Shown: positions 17,131 to 30,439, counted from the first letter of the stretch. The stretch: 64,000 nucleotides of DNA from Spirogloea muscicola (GCA_009602725.1 WELB01000047.1:184553-248552); one strand, 5' to 3'. The notes: generated by a model not told the origin, from the sequence alone. Numbers and translations: made by a program.

Positions 17131-20100
17131 ATCCGGCCATTTTAGACCTTTGGGCTGGCCTCTCACAGCCATTGCTGTCAATTTGGAAGAGCTGTTTACG
17201 GTCACCAAAACCACTGTAGCCAATGTAGCCAATGTAGCCAATTGTAGCCAGCTCGGGCTGACGCTGCCGCCTGCCCGAGCACCACTTGCCTCGGCCTCCC
17301 CGATGGTAGTGGCTGACCAGTGGCCTTGGGCAGGCGGCAGCGCCAGCATTCCGGCTGGTCCACTCCCCACCAGCAGCACTATCACAAAGGTTGCAGACGT
17401 TTCGCGTACACAACAGCAGGCCGTCTTTCCTTGTGCCCACTCGGCCACTTGAGACCTTGTCCATTCTTCTTGGGCTAGCCTTTCTCAGCCATCGGCCTCT
17501 GTGGACAAGTCTCTCCTTCCTGGTATGCTTTGGGCTTCCAGCCTGTCGAAGCCTAATTTCTTTTTCTGGCTGACCTTTCACAGCCATCGCCCCCTTTGGA
17601 AAAAGAAGAGAAGGCGCGCTCGCGTGGTGAGCCTGAAATAGTCGTGACGCCAAGCCGAGCCAATTCACTATTCATGGAAAAGCAAAAGCAAGGAATGTGG
17701 TCACACAAAGCAAAAGCCTCAGACTAAGAGGGGTTGAGGAAGCAGGGCAAGTCCGAAGCCGGCTGTACCACCACGAAAGAGCACATGCAGGCTAAACGAA
17801 AGTGCTGCTTGACACCTTCCCAAACAGGGGGCGACGGCTGTGAAAGGCCAGCCCAAGATGAATGGACAAGGTCCAAAAGGACCGGAAGTTGCAAAGCACA
17901 AAACGGCTCTCCATGACTCCTGCACTTGGACGCACAATACAATAATCTCTAGTCAACAGATACAGATTAATCAGAACGCGGAAGAGCAGCAATGCGTGAG
18001 AGGCCAGCCCTAAGAAGATGCGGGTCTGAAGGAGCGGGCCAGCGCAAGAGCATGCTTAGGACGCGCATGCGGATAAAGAAGAGGAGGTGGCGAGGGCTGC
18101 AATAGGAGAAATTCTTCCCAAAAGGGAGCCATGGCTAGGTAAAGAGAAGAAACAGCTTGTCCAAATGGGGCGAGGGTGGTGAAAAGCCAGCCACAAAGAA
18201 CTGAACAAGGTTCAGAGGAGACGGAAAGGGGCGATGAAGGGCCAAATTATCTTCACTGATGTCACCGAAGAGCCATTTCAGACATCAGAGTGGTCCGATG
18301 AGCCCCGGCTAGTAAAGGGTCTGGGTCCGGAAAAGTAGTCCACTAAGGCTGCCTGCTCGCTTATTCTTAATCAGCAGCCGCAAGTCAGAGAACATAGGTG
18401 AAGGCCAACCCACGAAAGTGACAAGGTCCAGAAGAGACGGAAGGAGGTGATGAAAGGCCAAGCTATATCTTCGCCAGGGTAGGGAAGAGAGATCATTCGA
18501 TGTTAGGCAGTGGCTGTGTGGTGTGTGCTGACTCGGGGTCACTAAGCTTCCATTTACTATGGTCTCTTGCATCGCTGCGTGGCTTTGGCTCCTTCTGGCC
18601 CTGGTCCATGGTTCTTGAGCTGGCTTTTCACAACCCCCGCCCCCTTCGGAGATAGAGATTTGGACGATCTCCCTTTTTTGTGCGACAGAAAGACTTTCTT
18701 TCTGGGCTGGCCTCTCACAGCCACTGCCCTCCCCGGGAAGCATCATTCTTTCTGTGAGAGGCCAGCCCAAAGAAGAAGACAGACTTTTTCAGTAAAGGGC
18801 TGTGAGAAGTAGTGGCTCTTCCAATGGGGGCAAGGGCTGTATAAAGCCAGCCCGAAAAGAAATGGACAAAGGTTCAAGGGGCCAAATGACAGAGTGGCCT
18901 AATTCGCTATGTCAGAACGGGTGTAGGATGGACCACTCAGTAGCTCAGTAGCTGTGAGAGGCCAGCCCAAAGGAATTGACACGGAAGACTAGAAGAACTC
19001 TTCCAGTAGAGACTCGCTACCCGGAAGGGGGAAGACCGCGAGGATACGTTCTCCGACCCTGCGGCTGCTCAACAGGGGTCACTGAGTGCCTCGTGGCCAC
19101 TTGATTCATTGTGCGCTTTAGTGCTTTCTCTATTGGTTTCTTCAGACCCCTTCGAACTCCGTTCCATCGTTTTCCTGGGCTAGTAACTCACAGCCACCGC
19201 CCTCTACTGAAAAGGTCTTTTCTTCTTCTTTCTTCCAGTAGAGGGCGACTGTGGGGCGATGGCCGGTAAATTGACGAGGTCCGAAAGGGACTGACCGTTG
19301 CACATTGGTGGGAGAAAGTCTCTTCCAGTAGATGGCGATGGCTGTAGTTGGCCAGCCCAGGAATATGAAATGAAGAAAGCTCGAAAGGGCTTTGTGACTA
19401 TCTCTAGGCTGGCCTCTCACACTGACTTCGGCTGCAAACTAGAGGTTACTAAGCAATGGGGTGTCGCATTGAGGACACCCCAATACCTGGACCTTGGCCG
19501 TTCTTTGGGCTGGCCTCCCAGTCCAGTCCAACCTCTCCTTTTGACAGAGCTTCTCTCTTCTCTCGCCTTTCCCCGGGCCCTGTTCTCGTCCACAAATACT
19601 TTTGGGCTGAACGACGTTCACACTTATAGGCCCCCTCCGGAAGAGCTTCATGCTCTAGCTGACGCCCCTGGCTGACAGCGGGGGGACTGCATTCCGGCTG
19701 CTTGGATTTCTGACTTGCGGCTGGTTAGTAGAGTCAACCAAGCGGCCATCCTTTGTGGTACTTAAGTGGCTGTGAGATTCAGCGCCCCTTTTGACCACGT
19801 CCATCCTTCGCCTCCCGGCCCCTTGTTCAGTCCCTTGTGGGAAGAAGTGAGCTCTTCAAATGGGGCGGGGGCTGTGAAAAGCCAGCCCAGAAAGAACGGA
19901 CAAAGGCCAAAGAGCGACAAGGTGTTATGACCACACAGCTGTGCAAATGGGAGCTTCCCCGAGTCAGCAGCCGCAGCTCGGAGCAACTTGCAGCTGGAAA
20001 AGAGGGGGCTGGCCTCTCACAGGCATCGCCATCGGAAGAGCCCTTTCGTTCGGGCTAGGCTTACACAGCCATCCGCCCCTTTGAATGAGTGTGGGGCATG

Positions 20101-21480
20101 TGCCAAGTCACTTCAGCGCCGCTGGCTCGTGGGCTCAGGTGTATCGTATGCGCTTGTCCGTCTCCCTCCAGCGGTCCATGGCCCACGCCTTGCATCTGCG
20201 TGCTGGCCGTGCTCTCGCTGCGGCCTCCGGCTTTCGTCAGGGGGATAGTTTACCGGCAGCTAGTCTGTCGGATGTGAGGCTCCTCACTCGTAACTATTAA
20301 GCGGTCCATCCTCCCCCGTTCTGCCATAGCCTCTTCAGGCCCCGCAGTCGCTGCTTAGCTCGTAGTTGGCCCCTTCGAACCTTGTCAATTCTTTTCGGGC
20401 TGGCTTCTCACAGCCCTTGCCCCCATTGGGAGAGCCACTTCTTCTTTGAATGAGCTCACTTCGTTTCACAGCCCACAGCCCCTTTGGAAGAATGGCTCTC
20501 CCAAAGGGGGCGGAGGGCTGTGAACAGCCATCCTGAAGATACTTCACGAGGGCCAAAGGGGCCGACGAGCTTATATTCGTACTAAGTGACCGCCCTTCGT
20601 GGTACTTGAATAGTTGTATTTCAGCGCTTTCGGGCCCCGGCGGCCACATTCTCTTTTCTTCGGACCCTGTCCATGCCTTGTCGGGCTGGCTTCTCACAGC
20701 CCTCACCCCCTTTGGATGAACTTACCTGGGCTAGCCAACCATAGCCATCGCCCTCTACCGGAAGAGTCTTTCCACTTTACCTCTTTCTGCTTGTACATTC
20801 CATTGGGCTGGCCTCTCACAGTCATTGCCTGACATTGGAAGTGCTCTTTCTCTTCTTACCTTCGAATTTTCTTCATTCTTCTTTTCTGGGCTGGCCGATC
20901 ACAGCCATCGCCATCTACTGGAAGAGTCTACCGTCTCACCCTTCTCTTCGTTACGAAATGACCATCCTTCGTGGTACTTGCTCGGCTATGTGTATTTGCG
21001 CTCTTTGGCCCTTCTGGACATTGTCCATTCTTTTTGGGCTGGCTTTGCCAGCCTCTCTTCTCTATGGGCGAGCACTTTCTTCTGGCCGCCAGCCATCGCT
21101 CTTTACTGGAAGCGTCTTCGCTCTCTTCTCTCTACTGGAAGTGTCGTTCTTCTTGGACCTTGTCAACCGTTTTCGGGCTGGGCTTTCACAGCCATCGCCC
21201 TTGGCTCTGGTCAGGGGACCCACTTCCAGGAGCCTAGCTTCTCTGACCTGAGGCTGCTTAGCAGGGGTTACTGAGTAATACGTAGCTGCTTTATTTTTGT
21301 TGTGCTTTTTCTCTTAGCGCTTCCCCTGGCCCCCTTCTCGTACTTTGTTCATTCTTTTTTGGGCTGGCTTTTGCAGCCCCTATCCTCAATGGGAGAGCCC
21401 CTTTCTTTACTGGAAGAGCCTGCCATCTCACCAATGGCACTGGCAGTATCCATGCGTGGCTGTACCGCCCTTACAGCGCC
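17131..21480. repeat. dense cluster of LINE tails and hairpin modules
   Basis: Roughly 4.3 kb is built almost entirely of short, variably decayed copies of one 3' region on both strands. Each has a CCTTGTCCATTCTTTTGGG-like lead, a hairpin (GGGCTGGCCTCTCACAGCC at 17152-17170) and a CTACTGGAAGAG-like end. LINE ORF ends (DLxLL-xRxY-stop variants) occur near 17950 (-), 18350 (-), 19060 (+), 19715 (+), 20265-20300 (+) and 21235-21273 (+). No host gene is evident. Modules at 18700-18790 and 19195-19260 lie head to head, forming longer imperfect inverted repeats. Confidence 0.75.
20085..20300 (+). mobile_element. LINE-like ORF C-terminal fragment
   Basis: The open frame carries WAQVYRMRLSVSLQRSM, HLRAGRALAAASGFRQGD and the terminal SDVRLLTRNY-stop. 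Its last 57 bp and the following 140 bp are nearly identical to about 42997-43195, so both are recent copies. Confidence 0.7.
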
Positions 21481-21659
21481 AGGGCCTACGCCCGCGCCAC
21501 CGCCGCCGCCGCCGCCGCCGCCGCCGCTATAATATGCCGCGCCTTGCGCCAGCCCGCGCCGCCCACCGCGATACCCGGCGCGTCTGGCGATCCCACGTGG
21601 CCACTGGGCCTGCCACGCGGCGCGTCCAAGCTGGCGCCCGCCCTGCGCGCCGAGCCCGG
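21480..21659. repeat. GC-rich (CCG)n tract before gap
   Basis: A CCG trinucleotide run lies near 21500-21527, followed by GC-rich sequence up to the N gap. Confidence 0.7.
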
Positions 21660-22067
21660 NNNNNNNNNNNNNNNNNNNNNNNNNNNNNNNNNNNNNNNNN
21701 NNNNNNNNNNNNNNNNNNNNNNNNNNNNNNNNNNNNNNNNNNNNNNNNNNNNNNNNNNNNNNNNNNNNNNNNNNNNNNNNNNNNNNNNNNNNNNNNNNNN
21801 NNNNNNNNNNNNNNNNNNNNNNNNNNNNNNNNNNNNNNNNNNNNNNNNNNNNNNNNNNNNNNNNNNNNNNNNNNNNNNNNNNNNNNNNNNNNNNNNNNNN
21901 NNNNNNNNNNNNNNNNNNNNNNNNNNNNNNNNNNNNNNNNNNNNNNNNNNNNNNNNNNNNNNNNNNNNNNNNNNNNNNNNNNNNNNNNNNNNNNNNNNNN
22001 NNNNNNNNNNNNNNNNNNNNNNNNNNNNNNNNNNNNNNNNNNNNNNNNNNNNNNNNNNNNNNNNNNN
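21660..22067. other. assembly gap (408 N)
   Basis: A run of N ending in a poly-C stretch. It covers part of the region upstream of the purple acid phosphatase gene. Confidence 0.98.
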
Positions 22068-22297
22068 CCCCCCCCCCCCAAAACTCCCTCCCTCTCCACC
22101 CTCTCTCCCCCCCGGCCCATGGCTGCAGGAGAAGGCAGGCAGGCCATACGCCCGGATGGTGGGCCCCTCCCCACAGCTTCGCCTCAGGCTCTCGTGGATC
22201 GCCTTCCCCCCCCCCCCACTCCTGTTACATACCCAGCTTCCGGCACGCGTCCAGCACTAGCCAGTTCTTCCCTCCGGCCCCCGCCGAGCCTGCAGCC

Positions 22298-25200
22298 ATG
22301 GCGCCCCTGGCGGCCGCCTTCGCCGTTGTCCTGGCCCTGGCCGCCTGCGCCCAGGCCCAGGTGCGACGCCCACCTTCACCCCGAATTCTGAATGCAAAAT
22401 TGCTTCTAGTTGCTTCAGCGGCCCGTTCATACCCGCCGCGCCGCTGCTTCGGCCTGCATTCCACCTCTCCTCCCTGTGCGGGCGCTTGGCTGCCGCTTCT
22501 GCTGCCTGCTCCTTTGCCGCCGCTGCAGCGTAATCTCACGCTCCGCCGGCTCCTGCGCAGTACTATGCGCCGGGCCCCCCGGGCGTGACGCTCACGTCCA
22601 AGCCCAGCCCCACCCAGTTCCTCATCCAGCCGCCGTTCATCCGCCCCTCCACCGGCGCCGACATCCCCGTCACCTACGGCATACAGAACAAGACCTCCAA
22701 CAGCCCCGAGCAGGTCGGTGTAGATCCCCATCCGGCGCTGGCCCTGCCAGCTGCCTGAGCTGTGCCCAGGCGGCTGGAGCTCGCCCTCTCGGAGCACTGC
22801 CCAAGGCCCAGCATGTGGTGAAATGTCTCGCCAGCATCCAGACGCCCACTCGGAGTCTTACAGGTCTATGCCTGCAGGAGCTGCTGCTCACTGTCTGCTC
22901 GCTCTCGCATGGCGGTCCGCATGCAGGTTCTCGTCTCAGTGGCTGACCCCACCAGCCAGTACTATGTCATCCGCTGGATCCTGCCTGTCACCTGCACGTT
23001 GCCGGGCACGGTGTGGTATGACACGGTCTACCCGCCCGACAAGGTCAAGTCGCCCAATGCCACGGTGAAGCCACATTCATACACCGTCTACAAGGGCTAC
23101 GAGGGCGAGTACACTTCAGGAGCCATCTACTTCGCCACAATCGGCCCATTGCCTTACAAGACCAAGTTCTACTACCGTATCAAGGGCCCCTACTCTGAGT
23201 CTCGCTACTTCGACTTCACCACCCAGCCTGGACCTGGCCAGCCTGTCAAGCTTGGCCTCATTGGTGGGGCCGCTGTCTCACACGCAGCTGCTCAGGCTCT
23301 TGACGACCCGTAAATCTGGTGCAGGGCGGCTGGAGTTGTCGTTCTCTTGTAGTTACTCTGGCCAGCAATGCTGACAGCCGGCATGCGAGGCAGGTCCTTT
23401 GATGTTACTTTGATGAGGTCGTTTTCCGCATCAACAGGGCCCTTTGCGGTTGAGCTTGAGTGCCTCAAGCTTGGATTCCATTGCATGTCTGTGCAGCTGA
23501 TGTGGGACAGACCAGCAACTCGTCTTCCACCTACGACAACACCATCGCTGGTCGTCCCGACGTTGTCCTTTTCGCCGCTGATCTTTGCTACGCCGACAAC
23601 TATGGACCTCCTTGCGCCAAGTTCACGGGTGTCGATGTCCCCAGCGGCCCCAACAGGACTTGCGGCGAGGGTGGACTCCGTTGGGACTCGTGGGGGCGCC
23701 TGTCTGAGAAGCTTTTTGCTTACTTCGTGAGCACTGCAGCCCTCTCCGTCTCTGGCTGGCAACTCGTTTTCAGCATTATAAGTCACACTGAAGAAGTATC
23801 TGGTGCAAAACAGGGGCATGCATGATCACAACTGCCAGGCTTAAGAGAGTGCAGTATCTGCTTGATGGCAGCCCACTTCCTTCGTGGCCGGTAACCACGA
23901 GCTGGAGACTGTTGCCGTGTGGAACGCCAGCGCCACCCCCTTCATTGCCTACACCAACCGCATTCCCGGCCATCTGACGACCCCTGTTGGGTATGTGTAA
24001 TTTGATGCCTTCACTGTCTTCTTACAGCAGACAATTTCACTGTCTGCATGCTTGCCACAACAGAGCTTGTCGTTGAAACAGCATCCGCACTGAATTGTGA
24101 GGGTAGCTTCCACTGTACTGCCCCTAACCAGATTCCTTGTCCATGCAGCGCCACCACCCCCAAGGCTCCTTTCTTCTATTCCTTCAACACCGGCCTTGTT
24201 CACATCATCGCCCTCTCCTCCTACGAGGCCTTCACCAAGTACACACAGCAGGTCAGCGCTGAGCAGTCACCATGTGCTTTGAGTGCAAATGCAGCTTCAA
24301 GCCACGCATGTGGTATTGATAAGCAGACTGAGGAAGGTGTGAGGCAGCCAGCAGTCTTAATTAGAGGTTCCCTTTGGCATCGCTGTGCAGTACAACTGGC
24401 TCCTGCTGGATCTTGCTTCGATCAACCGCGCAGTCACCCCCTTCGTCGTGGTGTTCTTCCACAACCCCTGGTACAACACGGATGTGTCCCACTACCTCGA
24501 GGTAAGGCCACCACTAACTGAAAGCCTGTGACAGAGCTGGTGTGTGCTGGCATTGTGCCATATATGCACGCAGGCCACAGCAGGAAGCACGGGCCACCGT
24601 CCGTCAATCCACAACATCAGTGCCAACTGAGTTCCCGTACTGAGGAAGCTTGGCATCAGCATCGAAAGTTGTGCTGCTGTGGTCACAGGGTGAGAGCATG
24701 CGCCAGGACTATGAGACTTTCCTGTACAACGCCAAGGTGGACCTCGTCGTGGCCGGCCATGTGCACGCCTATGAGCGCAGCAAGCCCGTCTACCAGGTTG
24801 CTGTGAACCCCTGCGGCCCGGTTTACGTCACCGTGGGCGATGGCGGCAACGACGAGGGCGTCGCTGGCCCGTGAGCATCTGCACCTCCCGAGGCCCCCTA
24901 ATTGCGACCATTATGTTGCATCATCAGTCCCTCCGTCCACCCAGGGCATGTTAGTTGCTGGAAATGGTTGGGTCAACGAGGACCAAGGACCTTCAGTAGA
25001 GAGGTTTGATCTACCTTGTCCTAAGCAAGGTGTAAGCTGTCTTGCTGTTAGTGTTTACTTACTGACCTGACTGTCACTGTACCAGCTTCTACAACGCCTT
25101 GGACGGCAACCCTCCTGCGTACACTGAGACTCGTGATTACTACTTCGGCCATGCTGAATTCGATGTCAAGAACGCCACTTACGCAGAGTTCCGCTGGTAA

Positions 25201-25387
25201 GTCGTAGCTCCTTGGTCGTCACAGCTATCATAGTACTTGCAGGGTCATCATTACCATGTCATGTCATGCTAATATATCCCACTTTGCACTTTTCACAATT
25301 TTGGGGAGCAGGTTCCGTAACAATGACGGAAGGGTGGTCGGCGATTTTTTCACCCTCACGCCCAAGTTCTTGACCCCAGGTTGCTAA
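22298..25387 (+). CDS. PAP: Purple acid phosphatase, secreted
   Basis: This binuclear metallophosphoesterase is predicted to hydrolyse phosphate esters outside the cell or in the vacuole. Exons: 22298-22360, 22561-22713, 22927-23263, 23497-23726, 23872-23990, 24149-24251, 24391-24501, 24689-24870, 25086-25196, 25312-25387; phases agree and give 494 residues. Exon 1 is a signal peptide (MAPLAAAFAVVLALAACAQA). A fibronectin-like N-terminal domain follows, then the catalytic domain. The metal-ligand blocks are ADVGQT (usually GDLGQT), FAADLCYAD (usually GDLSYAD), AGNHELE, VVVFFHNPWYNT and AGHVHAYERS. All ligand D, Y, N and H residues are present despite the two glycine-to-alanine changes. The C-terminal FGHAEFDV...NATYAEFRW and the short tail are typical of high-molecular-weight plant PAPs. 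Confidence 0.93.
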
Positions 25388-27606
25388 ATCTTAGGAACAG
25401 TCACCAGCTCGCTCTAGATCCGACCGTAGAGAGTCCATTTATGCACAAGTGGGCCCCAGGTCAGTGAGCAGACTAATGAGTATGCAATAATGATCTAGCA
25501 GCAGGATCCAGCCAATTTTGAGCTTGAAGTAGCCAGTTGACATTACAATTGCTACTATTACTTTCTGTGGTGATATCATTGTAGATGTCATGCGCATTCT
25601 TTCACCTATGCTCCATGACATTCTGTCGTAGATCTATTGTTGATTGGCACAAGTGAAAGAAAGAACTAGGAGCCTTGATACATTTCACCAGTGGTATTTG
25701 CAAGCTTGGCATAAATGATATGAATCTTGCTATAGCAATGTGGAGGCATCTGGCAATCTGAGGAAAGGTGAAGGGCGGGAACAGAGTGGGGTGAAATATA
25801 ATAGAGCATTACACCTCTGCCCTTGTGACTCGTAGGTTTGGAGAATGGAGCAGATGCGATTCCGCAATTGCGACCCACTTCGAATAATCTGATTAATATT
25901 GTCAGCACTGTCTCCTCTATTTACAGCTTGTGGTAACACTAAAGTGAATTTTGCAGGATCTGATCAGTCGCCAATAAGACCATTTCACACCGGAATGCTT
26001 GGTGATGCATACAGCTCTACTTAAATCGTTCATTGTATACCGACTGAGTTGACCACGTATAAGGTACCCTGGCAACTACTTTGGGGATCATCCTCCACAC
26101 AAGAAAACTTTTATAAATTGTAGTGCTTCTCCTTCTGTGACCATTCTACCAACATCATGGCCATTGTGACGTTTGCAGTACACATACTCATGTGTGCATG
26201 TATTGACTCAAGCACATGGCTAAGGGTGAGTACGCATGCATACTGGCAAGTCTCTGTAAGTCAAATTCTAACTTCTCCGCCCATGAAATGTAATAGAGTA
26301 ACAGCATAATAATTCACAGAGGTGTGCATATGCCCGGGACCTTATCTGAGGTGCATGATGCTGCTTGACTGGGAAATGCCAGCGACCTAGAACCAGTTGT
26401 CCCATGGCGTTCGTCTCAAGAATTGTGGCAATGCCAGCCTACCTTGACTTAGTCCCAACGTCTGGCCATCACAAGCATAAAGGCCGTGAGACAAGTGTGC
26501 GTGTGCATTGATCTGGCCAGGAGTAGCTCTGTAGTACCTTCCTTCATTTTGCCTATAGAGGAGTGCAATCACGTGAGGACCTGATCGAAATACATTATCA
26601 CTCGAAACAGTTGCGACCTTGTTGACATGTCCATCCTTGCTCGCCCATAATTCATGATCGAACTCTTTGCCAACCATTTGTACCTTCTGCCTTCAGGGCA
26701 ACACTAGATTTCAAGGTAACACTGGGCTTCTCCGCTAGCTCGCGGAACTTAACACTTCCGGCCTGCCTTCAGTGTTCCTCACAGATTCACCTGCACAGCA
26801 TACAACCACTAAGTGATACAGAGATTAGGCACAAATCTCGGTCGTTTTCCCTCAAGAAAGCGAGGAGTATATTCAGCATGCAGTGTGAAGTGCCTGAGCC
26901 CTCTAAGCCCTGAGCCCGTGTCAGGATCTATGGCCAAAGGAAAACACCCCATCAAACCAATTGGAAACCATCGGTGGCCAAACGATGGTGCCTAAACGAT
27001 CTTGTGACATCCTATCATGGGTAATGAGCCTAGGACATTGAATGTCTGCGATTCAGGAGAGAGCAGAACCTGACAGACAGCCAAATTATGGCTCTCTGCA
27101 CTGTAAGATGCACAACCAAGTCAAGAAGTCTCACATGGCAAGGGCCGTCCAGGTGGGAGCACCCAGTAAGTGCGCGTCAGCCCCAGCAATGCCAGCTGGA
27201 ATGCCTTGTCAACCAGGCGCCTTGTTACAAGAGTGGTGATTTCGCAACAGTAAGTTCATGCATAATCCTGAAGTCAAAGAAGATAACAAGCATGTTAGAC
27301 AGTATACCTCATGTATGTGCTGCAGCAATGGCACAAATGCCTTTGTGTGAAGAGCGGCCTTTTGGGTGTACTTTCCCCGCAGAAGCCAGTCTCGCAATGT
27401 GATGCATGTCAATATATATACGCATGTATATATGTATATCCAAGCAAGACAATCTATGAAGTCATATGCAGTGCGAGGAACTCCTGACTTACAAACACAT
27501 AGAAGAATCACTCTTCTGCTTTGACATAATAGGTCTTCAGTCCTTGACACGCAGATCATGTCCAAGACCACCACGCAATTGCTCAAAATGTCTTGGGTGC
27601 CTTGCA
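25388..27606. other. intergenic, no recognised gene
   Basis: About 2.2 kb of lower-GC sequence with no hairpin modules. A minus-strand open frame at 26387-26677 (96 codons, ending RTPWDNWF) is the longest, but I recognise no family. Confidence 0.5.
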
Positions 27607-30434
27607 TCATCTGTGTTTGTTATATACGATTGGAAGGCAATGATGTGATGCTATCTGGCCCTCACGTAAATCCTTCCTCCACTGGCGATAACTTTCTGAG
27701 TCTTCCCCATGCAGATCCCTCCTGTTGTGACCAGTACAGGTATGACCATGAGCATGCCACTTGCCAAGCTTTGTCTTATACGTACTCAGGATTTTCAGGC
27801 TGTCTCTGTGAACACAACACATATTGCTTGTTAATGAACATGTGGGCACACCTGCAGTTCTTTGTGGACAGCACTTTGGCTCCATCTGCAAAGTAGGAGA
27901 CTGTGAAGGCATGGCGTGCTGAAGAGCCTGGTGGTTGCACTGGAGCCCAATGTAGAGTCCATCCATGGTGGAATGTGCTGCAAGCTGAAAGAAAAGCTTA
28001 GTTGCAGTGAACATTCATTTCTCAAAGTCTTCTAGGAACATTCTAAATGCCACTCAAGCTGCATGGACCCGTTAGTATTATTGCCTTTGTTGACACCCGT
28101 GCAAGCTCAGAAGCCAGCCAGAGATACTTATACATACGCGTCGCCAAGCTTGAGCCTGGAGTACGTCTCAAGGGGATAGCCTCTGCTCTGCAGGTCCATC
28201 ATGCCCTCATTGTTCTTCCAGTAGGGGAGCGCAAAGTCCCTGTGCGAACCTGGGTGGAGGAAGCAAGCAATTAGTCGTCCTAAGTGCAACGAAGATAATA
28301 CGACCAACAAGACTTGCATTGGAGATGCCAGTGCGAAACCCCATATGCATCAACAAGTGGCACAACTTAGCTTGTTCGTAATTAATGGAGGCAGAGCTAT
28401 GAGCCAAAGCCCGTCGCTCAGAACCTTCCTGTCCTTTCTTGAGAACACCAGGTTCACAATACAATGCGCTTATTATGCCAGGCATAGCGATTCGGCTTTG
28501 GCCTCAGGAAAGGATTTGCATACACATTTTGAAGTCATGTGCTTGCACCTGTGGCGAAGAGGAGAGAGGAGTCTTGAGCCGTGAGGTCCCTGAGGGGCAG
28601 CCAGATAGTGAGGAAGCTACTTGTATCCAGGGGCACCATATTGAGGTCCGAGTGCCAGTTGGTGGCGCCAAAGCCGGGCTGCTTCAGAAAGAGGCAGTCC
28701 TGGTACAGCCTCACCTGCATGACATGCAGCCACAGGAGTGTCTCAGAGGATAGACTTGCACTTTAAGTTCATAGGTGCTGGTCTAGGAGTAAAGGTGTTG
28801 AGCTTTGGGAACGCTACGAGGTTTATATGAACACATCGCTGTCACTGGTAATTAGCACAACAGTTGATCTTTGTGGTTTGAGCCCCACGTTGTGATCCTT
28901 AACCACAGACATTACTCTACCTTAGGGTTGCCTCATAATTTGCATGATGGGGCATGAGATCCAGGAGCGCACTGGTGGCCCACATGAGCAAGTAACCTCG
29001 GACCAACAGTTGTGCCTCAGAAAGTTGAAAGTAGTACTGTGCAGCTACTTATCTGTCTATGGGTGTTGTCGTGCACAGTACGAGGACACGATCGCTTCCT
29101 GGTGGGCAGTCAGCACTCACCTTGTTGACACCAAGCAGAGCAGCGGCCGCACCAGCGAGGCGCTGGGACATCGCTAGCTGGTGCGCAGAGGGGCACGTCC
29201 GGTGCAGATTGAAGATTTGCAGGAAGCCCACCTTGTCGACTGCCTGCGAGGGCTCAAGAAACACCAGTCACAAGCGCCATCATTTAAAGCATCAAAGTGA
29301 AGTCCGTCTCTGCCTTCCGTAAGCCCAAGTGATTCTAGACGTTCTACAGTCAAACAAACGGAGCTTCTGATTCAGCTTGAGAACAAGAGCAACCATCTGC
29401 TCCCTGATGCGGAGGAAGGTGCAGCTTACAACTAAAGGCTTGCGAGGAGCTCTGATCTGACAGGCCACAAAATAGACTCATCCAAGAGGCAGGCAAGAGA
29501 TCAGGCATGATGCAAACAGCCCAGACAACACAGGAATTGTCCTGCTTCTCCCTACCTCCCTCTGGAGGAGCTTCTCTGCTGCTTTGACGTCGTTCACCGA
29601 CAAAGGGTCTGCCCCTGGGCAGAGGACCTCCACCCGATGCCTGCTCGGCACGCCAAGCAGCCACTGTCAGCATATTAAGAGACAAGCCACAGGTCAATAA
29701 TGCATGATAATACAATAATGCAGTGGTTTGAGTTTCTTTTCTCCAAGCAGAACATTGGTGCTGAGGTACCACAGGGCGAGCCTGCCCGGAGCAGCAAGGA
29801 GCTTGCAAGTAATCCCACAACCCACATTAGCGAGGGCTAAGCCAAAGACAGGAGTGCTAGCAACGGAGGCAACCCACCTGAGAGCCTGGAGCATGCTGCG
29901 GTCGGCTGCGGCCAGGAGGTCCGGTGCGACCATGGCCGCCTCGCCGGGGGATAGCAGGCCCCGCAAGCAGGTGTGGCCCTTCCGCTCGAACTCCAGCTGC
30001 TGCGCCAGCGGCACCAGGCGCTGGTCCTCCAGCAGGCCTACTTGGCGCTGCGACTTGGGTTTCGGCCTATGGGTTTGCCTTCTTGAGCCCGTCTGGACCT
30101 TGCTCACTGCTTCTCGGGCTGGCCTTCCGCAGCCATGGCCATATTCTGAAGGCCTTCCGCTCGTCTCTTCTTCCTGACTATGGTCGCATCGCCTCCACTT
30201 GGGCGGCCTCCTGCGGCAGCCCTTCTCAGCCGGCGCCGCCCGAGCGCACCGCAAACGGCAGCGAAGCGGCCGGCAACCCGGCAGCTGCAGAGGCTGGCCG
30301 CCATTGCTGACCTTGCCGGCAGCACGCCGAGCTGCCGCCGCAGCCTCGGGCAAGGCGCAGAGCGCAGAGCTGCTGGACCCAGATGCGGAAGGCCGCAGCA
30401 GCAGCATGGCGTGCACCGTGCTCGCGCTGCTCAA
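27607..30434 (-). CDS. Phytanoyl-CoA dioxygenase (PhyH) family protein
   Basis: This is a predicted Fe(II)/2-oxoglutarate-dependent oxygenase; the substrate is unknown. Minus-strand exons: 29878-30434, 29556-29640, 29121-29243, 28549-28714, 28138-28249, 27852-27977, 27607-27721, with consistent phases. Conserved features are FERKGHTCLRGLLS near the start of the domain, RLYQDCLFLKQPG, NWHSDL (the HxD iron ligands), LFATGSHRDFALPYW, and TFHHGWTLHWAP with a downstream ARHAFTVSYF (distal His and the 2OG-binding Arg). The tail EDSESYRQWRKDL...LP is also typical. The first exon carries an Ala/Arg-rich, plastid- or mitochondrion-like N-terminus and an embedded copy of the dispersed hairpin repeat. 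An alternative model removes 30054-30311 as a phase-0 GT-AG intron. The start is ATG at 30434 or 30407. Confidence 0.85.
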
Positions 30435-30439
30435 GTGAC

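Noticed and set aside
17131-21480. Possible CRISPR-like array because of regularly recurring short palindromic units
   Set aside because: The units vary in sequence, spacing and strand, are not separated by uniform spacers, and extend from LINE ORF ends in a eukaryotic genome.
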